Shown: in pieces, positions 25,540-34,500 of the stretch
Numbering within the stretch: position 1 is the first letter of the stretch
Layout: each line of letters starts with the position of its first letter
Assembly: GCA_020630975.1 (NCBI GenBank)
Contig: JAHDID010000020.1
Coordinates: 1-64,000 of the forward strand
Origin: Verrucomicrobiota bacterium
GTDB taxonomy: Bacteria > Verrucomicrobiota > Verrucomicrobiia > Verrucomicrobiales > DEV007
Reading direction: 5' to 3'
DNA: 64,000 bases
The notes under the pieces: generated by a model
Told to the model about the DNA's origin: nothing
Database searches by the model: none
What the model saw: the letters and a program-made list of their open reading frames with translations, nothing else
Program-made: the position numbers and the translations under genes

Positions 25540-28500
25540 TTAGCCCACAGGATCGATAATCGAGCCCACGATTTGGCCAGTCACCCCTGCTGTGGCGAAT
25601 GAAGCGAAATCAGCATCATAGCGCGGCTCTTCGAGCACATCGATATTGTCAGGCCAAGCCGTCTCAGGTATTCCCTCTAGAGTGATTCGGCGAGTAGAAT
25701 CAAGCAAACCACTCTGCCAAGGCACCACGATCATAGACATGAAAGATCCGTCCTCGGCCTTCAGCAGATCGTAAGTATTGGTCTCGGCATAGCTGTACAT
25801 CTTTTCACCCGCATCGTCGTAGAAGCTCAATCTCACTTGCGGCACCTGAGACCAGCGACCCACAGCTACGATAGCTTTCCGCGAATCGTCACCCTGTTCA
25901 CCGTCAGGCGAGTAGATACCGACGAACAAGCGTTGATCGACTATCTCACGGAACACGCCACGGATACCCACAAAGCCGGGCGCACGTGCATCCACATCTA
26001 CGCTGTAATTCCCAACTGTGCTGGCATTGCCAGTCGCATCGACCACGGCATTATTAGGCACCGTTATATTCACCTGCCCATCCTCGATGGAACTCACCGT
26101 TACCGTGTAGGTGTTGTCGCCATTATCGATCACACCAGTCACGGCGCCGTTTGCAATCACGAGATCACTGATCGTGAAACCAGTCACCGGCTCAGAGAAT
26201 GAGATATCGATATCAAAACTCTCAGTCGTAACCACCCCAGTAGGTCCGGAAATAATCACCGAGGGAGCCGAATCCACTAGCACGCTGTAGGAGTTGGCAA
26301 CCAGATTTAGATTACCAGCTAGATCTGTCGTTTGGTTAGCCGGCAGATCAATGGTGACGACACCTTCGGCAGTCGGCACTAGCGTCACAGAAAAATTTCC
26401 TCCGCCATTGTCGACGATAGAGGCGACACTCGCATTGGTCACCACTAGGTCTCCCGCCGTGAAGCTGCTCACCGCTTCACCAAAATCGACCGTCACAGTC
26501 AACGGCTGTAATGGCTGCTGACCACTAGGCCCAGAGATAGTTGGCGCAGGGGCTGCTGTATCGTCGTAAGCACCATGCACATCTATGGATAGGGTAGCGA
26601 CATCAGTCAGACCTCCTGGCGATTCGATCGTGTAAGTGAATTGATCGACCACCGTGTCACCTATATCGAGACTCTCTGTCGCAATCTGGTCGACCTGGTA
26701 GGTGTAGCTGCCATCCACGTCGATCGTCAGCGTGCCATATTGGCCATCTACCACCGTCGGAGCGCTCACAGCGCCGCCCGCATTAGCGCCGATCGGCGAA
26801 CCACCGCCCGAGTAGCTCACATTCACCACGCTAGGGGTATCATCGGCGTCGCCATCGCTAAAGGCAGCCGTCCCCGTAGGGTCCACTCCAGCCGTAAAAG
26901 AACCAGTTTCCCGAGCCGTCGCGGTGATATCTGTCGCCACTGGCGCATCATCTGCGCCCTGCACCGCTACGGTCAAAGTCGCACTACTGGAGCTGATACC
27001 ATCCGAGATCGTGTAGGTGAAAATTTCGTTCACACTATCGCCCGCGTCTAGGATCTCAGATGCGATATCGTCCAGCACATAGCTGTAGCTACCTGTGCTA
27101 TCGATCGTCAGAGTGCCATAGGCCCCCATGATCGATGAGCCAGCGCCCGACACAGCGACGGCTGCTCCGCCGCCATGAGAGACTTGAGTCACTGTCAGAG
27201 TATCGCTCTCGTAATCCGTGTCCGTCACATCCGATGTTCCACCAGGCGCAGTCACCACATTGCCACTCGGGTTGATCGCTGCGGTACCATTCGCGATACC
27301 ACCCGCCTCAGTAGCGGTAGCCGTATCGGCATTGGCGACAGGCGCTTCGTTCCTCGGAGTGATGTCTACCGTATCACTTCCACTCGTGAAGCTACCATTT
27401 GCAGCGGTGATCGTCACAGTCTGGGTCACGTCGATCACACCATCGTCCTGTGGTGAGACTGAAAAAGTCACTGATGACTGACCCGCCGGTATATCGACAG
27501 TCGCAGGGACAGTCGCCTCTCCAGTATCGTCACTCGATAGATTCACCGTGAGGGCCGATGAAAGATCTTCCGTATTTCTAGACACGGTAAAAGTCACTGG
27601 AGCACCATTCTCTGGTGTAGATGAGGCGCCTGCTGTCACCGTCAGAGTGGGCACTTCATCGTCGGTGATATCGATATACTCATCATCCCCTACATAGCCA
27701 GCCGCCATGGCAGAGATCGTGATCGATTGATCGCCATCTGCCAATGCATCATCACTAGGTGTCACATCAAAACTCGCTGAAGATTGACCAGCTAGAATCG
27801 TTACGCTCCCCAGCACCGTCGCCTCTCCAGTATCGCTGCTAGTCAACGTCACCGTGAGTGGCGCGGAAATATCTTCCGTATTGCGGCTGATGGTAAACGA
27901 AGTCGCAGCACCGGCGTTTTCAGCGATACTCGAAGCCCCACCAGAAATATCTAAAGCGGCCACCTCATCATCGGTCACGGTGAACACCGCGCTACCGCTA
28001 TCGTGACCAGCCGCACTTGCCGTGATGTTTACTGTCTTGTCGCCATCGGCCAGTGCATCATCCACCGCCGTCACAGTGAAAGTCTGCGAGACATTTCCAG
28101 CGAGGATCGTGACAGTAGCTGGGATCGCTGCCTCGGATGCATCATCACCCAAAAGGTTCACTGTAAGAGGTCCTGTAGTATCGGTATTCCGAGTCACGGT
28201 GAAGGTAGCACTACCGCCATTTTCCGAAATCGGTCCACCGGCCGCCACCGTGACGCGAGGAGACTCATCGTCAGTCACGTCCACTGAGTCACTCCCACCG
28301 GTATAACCAGTAGCGCTAGCGGAAATCACCACCGATTGGGTTCCATCCAACACGGCATCGTCAACTGCAGACACAGCGAATGTAGCGGAGCTCTGACCCG
28401 CCAAAATAGTGACGCTAGTCGGCACACTCGCCTCGCTAGTGTCGCCACTGCTTAGCAAGACCGTCAAATCCGAACTGATATCTTCAGTATTGCGGCTGAC

Positions 28501-31500
28501 GGTGAAAGTGCTGCTACCACCGGATTCATCGATCGCACTTCCGGCTGTCACCGTCAGAGTCGGTGTCTCATCATCGATGATCGATAGCGTCACAGTGCCG
28601 CTATCATAGCCAGCTGCAGTAGCCGTCACAGTAGCGAGCTGAGTGCCGTCTGCTAGACCATCGTCTACGATATCTACAGTGAAGGTCGTCGTCGCGACTC
28701 CAACCGGAATCGTAAATGTCCCAGACACAGGCACTGTCACCTCACTGGTATCATCGCTGGCGAGATTCACGACCAGTGCCGTAGAGAGATCTTCAGTGTT
28801 TCGAGAAATCTGCAACTGCTCCGTCACGGCACCTTCCGCTGTCGTCACGTTTACCAACGCTAGAGATATAGCAGCCACCTCATCATCCGTGACCGATACC
28901 GCTGCAGTGTCATTAGCGAACCCACCAGCTGTCGCAGTAATGGTCACAGACTGGGAGCCATCTGCCAGCGCATCGTTCACCGCCGTTACATCAAAGGTAA
29001 CCGAGGACTGACCTGCCGGTATCGTTACAGATGCCGGTACAGATGCCTCACTGGCGTCATCCCCAGCTAGGCTCACCAATAGAGGACTACTAGTATCCTC
29101 CGTATTTCGGCTGATCGTGAATGTGCTAGTGCCACCATTTTCGGACATTGCGGCACCTGCAGTCAACGTCAACGCTGGTGACTCATCGTCCTGGACGACA
29201 AGTGTGTCGCTGCCACCAGTGAAACCAGTGGCTGAAGCCGATATCGAAACGGTCTTGTCTCCGTCGGACAAACTGTCGTCGACAGCTGTCACAGAAAAGG
29301 TATGCGATGCCTGCCCTGCAGGGATTTCTACAGAACCCAGCACAGTAGCCTCAGATGTGTCATCACTTAACAGATCAACCACCAGCGCTTGGGTCACATC
29401 GGTATTCCGAGTCACGGTAAAGGTGCTCGCACCACCCGCCTCGCTGATCGGCCCTGCTCCTGCTGTGACTGTGAGGAGCGGCGAATCATCGTCCAAGACA
29501 TCAATCGTATCGCTGCCTGACACAAAGGTAGCCGCACTGGCACTGATCGTCACATTCTGCGTACCATCGACATTGGAATCATCCTGCCCAGTCACCGTAA
29601 ACGTGTGCGAAGCCTGACCGGCTGGAATCGTCACTTGCAGCGGTGCTGAAGCCTCACCACTATCGCTACTGGCGATATCTATGACGAGCGCATTGGTGGT
29701 GTCAGTGTTTCGAGTCACCGTGAAGGTACTAGTCGTACCAGCCTCAGTCACACTACTAGAGCCTGCTGCCACCGTAAGTGTTGCCACATCGACGTCTGCT
29801 ACAGTCAGTGTATCGCTAGCTCCAACGTATCCTGTCGCAGCCGCTGAAATCGTAGCCACTTGATCGCCATCGACAAAATCATCTGTCGCAGCAGTCACCA
29901 CGAAGGTCACAGAAGTCTGATTCGCCGGAATCTCTACCGTAGCAGGCACACCAGCCTCGCTGAGATCGTCGCTAGACAAGGAAACCGTGAGCGCCGTGCT
30001 GAGGTCCTCATCATTTCGAGATACCGTGAAGGTACTCGCACCACCCTCAGTAGCCGCAGAGCCAGCGGTGACAGTGAGGGTCTGCACATCGTCATCGAGC
30101 ACAGCGAAACTATCGAAACCTCCGACAAAACCAGTCGCTGCCGCAGAGATCTGCACAGTCTGACTGCCATCGAATACATTATCATCAACCGTATTGACTA
30201 CGAAAGTCGCCGATGACTGTCCTGCCAAAATCGTAACCGTAGCATTCTGAGGCAGAGCCTCGCCAATGTCTGCGCTAGACAGATTCACCACCAGATCACT
30301 GGAGTTGTCCTCGGTATTACGAGTCACAGTAAAGGTGCTAGAACCACCATTTTCTGAGGCATCAGCCCCAGCTGTGACAGAAAGTGTAGGCACTTCATCA
30401 TCCGTGACCTGCACTGAGTCCGTGCCATCGACAAAACCCACTGCGCTAGCGGTGAACGAAACCACCTGAGTCCCGTCAGCCAGACTATCGTCGACTCCAT
30501 CGATCGTGAAACTCGCAGACGACTGCCCTGCTGGAATCTCAACTGTCACAGGGGCGAAGATGGCTTCTCCGATATCATCGCTAGTTATCGTTACCGTCAG
30601 TGGACTGCTATTATCTTCTGTATTGCGACTAACAGTGAACTGGCTAGAGCCACCATTCTCAGAAAAGTCCGGACCAGCTGTCAGCGTCAAGGTCGGAGTC
30701 TCATTGTCCTGAACTACGACCGTATCGCTACCCGAGGTGTATCCCGCCAAAGAAGCTGTGACTGTGACCGTCTGATCTCCATCGGCCAGCAGATCATCGA
30801 CTGCAGAAACCGTGAAATCTACCGACTCCTGACCAATTGGGATCTCTACGGTGCCGAGAACAGTAGCCTCGCTAGTGTCACCACTCGTCAAATTCACCAC
30901 CAATGCGGTAGCAGTGGATGTGTTTCTGGTAACCGTAAAGGTGCTAGTTCCACCAGTTTCGCTGATCGATCCAGCGCCGGCTGTCACAGTGAGCAGCGGC
31001 GCATCATCATCGATCACATCGATCGTATCGCTGCCAGCGACATAGGCACCCGAAGTCGCGGTAAATGTCACTTCCTGAGTCCCGTCAAAGTCGTTATCAT
31101 TAGCGGCTGTCACAGTGAAAGTCTGAGAGCTCTGCCCTGCAGGGATGGTGACTGTGACTGGCGCTGTAGCCTCGCTAGTATCGCTACTCGCGATAGTGAC
31201 TACTAAGTCGGTAGAAGTATCCACCGTATTGCGACTGACTGTAAAGGTGCTGGTGGTCGCCCCTGTCTCGATAATCGAAGCATCGCCAGCTACCAGAGTG
31301 AGCGTCTCGACATCGACATCACTAATTGTCAGAGCTTCGCTATCGCCGGTGTAACCGGTAGCACTTGCCGAGATCGTCGCCACGTGGTCGCCATCGACTA
31401 CGCTATCAGTAGCGGCTGTCACAGCAAAAGTCACCGAAGCTTGATTCGCAGGAATCTCGATCGTTGCGGGCACACCAGCCTCGCTAATATCATCACTCGT

Positions 31501-34500
31501 CAAACTCACCGTCAGTGCCGAGCTGAGGTCTTCATCATTTCGAGAGACGGTAAACGTACTCACAGCGCCCTCGGCTGCAGGTGAAGTCCCAGCCGTCAGT
31601 GTCAACGTTTGGACTTCATCATCCAGCACACCAAAAACATCGGAGCCGCTAACGAAACCACTGGCAGTTGCAGCTATCTCGACCGATTTGGTCCCATCGT
31701 AGAGACTGTCATCGACGCCCTCGACCAGAAAGGTAGCGGTACTCTGCCCGGCCAATATCGTGACACTCGTCACTTGCGGGATCGCCTCGCCGGTATCCGC
31801 ACTGGTAAGATTTACTACCAAATCACTGGATAAATCTTCGGTATTTCGAGACACGGTGAAAGTGCTAGTCCCGCCGTTTTCAGATGCATCTGCACCCGCA
31901 GTCACAGTCAGAGTCGCGATCTCGTCGTCCGTCACTGAAACCACATCGCTACCACTCACAAAACCACTCGCACTGCCTGTGATCGTGACTGCTTTCGCGC
32001 CATCCGCTAGACCATCATCGACGGCTGAAATGACAAAATCGACTGAGGACTGCCCGGCAGGGATATCCACTGTGACGGGAGAAAAATCAGCCTCACCAAC
32101 GTCATCACTAGTGATCGTGACAGTCAATGCACTGGAGTTGTCCTCGGTGTTTCGGCTCACGGTAAACGTGCTGGAACCGCCATTTTCCGACATGTCAGCA
32201 CCTGCGGTCACTGTTAGGGTTGCTACGTCGTCGTCGTTGACCGTGGCGATAGCACTGCCCGCCACATAACCACCTGCTGTAGCTGTGATCGTGCTCTGTT
32301 GGAGACCATCGACTACCGCATCATCAACAGGATCGACTGAAAAGGTCACTGAAGCGCTACCGATAGGGATCGTCACCGTGGTCAAAGGCAGAACAGCTTC
32401 GCCACTATCACTGCTGGAGAGCGTGACGGTAAGTGGGCTAGACAGATCAGCATCATTCCGAGAAACAGTGAATGTGCTGCCACCACCATTTTCGGTGATC
32501 GCGGCCCCGGCTGTGACTGTGAGTGTCGGTGCGTCATTGTCGATCACTGATACTGTCGCTGTATCACTCTCAAAACCGGAAGCCGAGGCAGTTATCACAG
32601 AGGACCCTAAAGCCTCTGCGAATGCGTCGTCTACTGCCGTCACGTCGAAGGTGACTGACGACTCGCCCGCTGGTATATCTATGGTGGCCGGCACGCTCGC
32701 TTGACCTGGGTCCGAACTCGCCAGGGTGACGGTAAGGGCTGCGGAGTTATCCTCGGTATTTCGACTAATAGTGATCGTGCCGTTCGCGCCGCCTTCGGTG
32801 GCTGCCCCTCCGGTGCTGAGCGAGAGGGCAGGATCATCATCGTCGAGGATATCAATGGTATCACTCCCTCCCGTGTAGCCAGTGGCATCGGCAGAGATAG
32901 AGACGGTCTGCTGGCCATCTGCCAAAGAGTCGTCCACTGCTGTGACCACAAAGGTCGCCGAAGTCGCTCCTGCGGGTATCACCACCGTGGTAGGAACCGT
33001 CGCTTCACCTAGATCAGCACTAGAAAGTGCTACGGTTAATGGGTTATCATTATAGGAGCTACTACGAGTCACGGTGAATGTGCTAGTGCTGCCTCCATTT
33101 TCCGCAATAGATACATCGCCCGCCGTGACTGATAGAGTCAATGCACCTCCATCATTACTACCACCAGGAGTGCCTAGATCACCATCGCCGTATTGGCTAT
33201 TGGCTAACACCCAATTACTACCGACATTATTGTCAGCATTCGCGTCAGTAAGCTCGATCGCAGCCCCGGACATAACTGGAAAAGTCACGCCTCCATCATC
33301 GACCACGATATCGACTTCGTTACCGTGAGTATCGGTCAGAACGATCCTATCGGCAGCTACACCGAAAACAGCCCCAGAATAAACATAATCGAGAACCACC
33401 CCGCCATTAGCAGATGAGTCTGCATTGCGCCCGAGTACAAGGTATTCCCCAGCGGCCACTATCAGCGGCCCGCCATTCTCAATCACATGGCTGCTGCCCG
33501 TACCGTCGGAAAGCACCCAACCATTGATATCGATCGGGCTCGTGCCGTTGTTGTAGAGTTCAAAGTACTCGCCATCGGTATCATCCACAGCACTAGGATC
33601 GAACATAATCTCAGTGATTACGATCTCTGGCAGAGTATCATCGTTAATGATCGTAGCGATTCTATCTTCAACGATCATGCGGACTTCGTCTACTACCACA
33701 TAGCCAGTGCCCCCGTCGATCGAATCAAACACATACGAAATCCCGTAAACCGGAACCCCGCCAGCCTGAACAAGATCAATAGAGTAGTTCTCAAAGCTCC
33801 CGACAGAGAGATCAGAGGTCTGAACTACCGGCCCCACGGCTATCACATTTCCATCGATATCCAACAACTCCACGTAAAAAGACTCATTAGTACTCTCAGG
33901 AGTCGTGCTAACCTGAAGATCGACAGACTGATTGAGAGTCGTATCTACCAACAACAAAAAAGTAGCCCTAGAGTCAGGGGAACCTAATGAGGTATCCGCA
34001 CTCACTACCATTGCTTGCGAACCGGCTACACCTCCAACACTATGCAGCTCAACAGAAACATTCGCAGATGTAAGGGCGGAAACAGCAGCATCAGACAAGC
34101 TTTGGCTATCTGCATCGAGTTCAAAATCCTCTCCAACCACGTAGCCACCGGCAGCGTTAGATATATTACTCAACACCACCTTAAAACTCTCGTCTCCTTC
34201 GACCAATCCATCGCCCTCCACATCGATTGTGATAATTTGAGTCGAAGCGTCTCCTGCTGCCCAGCTCACCACTCCGCTAGCCAATACTCCTCCGGCAAAG
34301 TCACTACTAACCGCACCATCTGCTCCTACACCAATCACACTGTAGGATACACTCGCGGCTGATTCGACATCCATTACGCGGTCCACTTCAAATGTGAACG
34401 TCGTCGACCCCGCATCTCCTTCAGCCAAGCTTTCTGCACTACTCACGAATGCAGTCGACAACTGATCGATAACACGAACCTCGATATCCTGAAACGTGGC

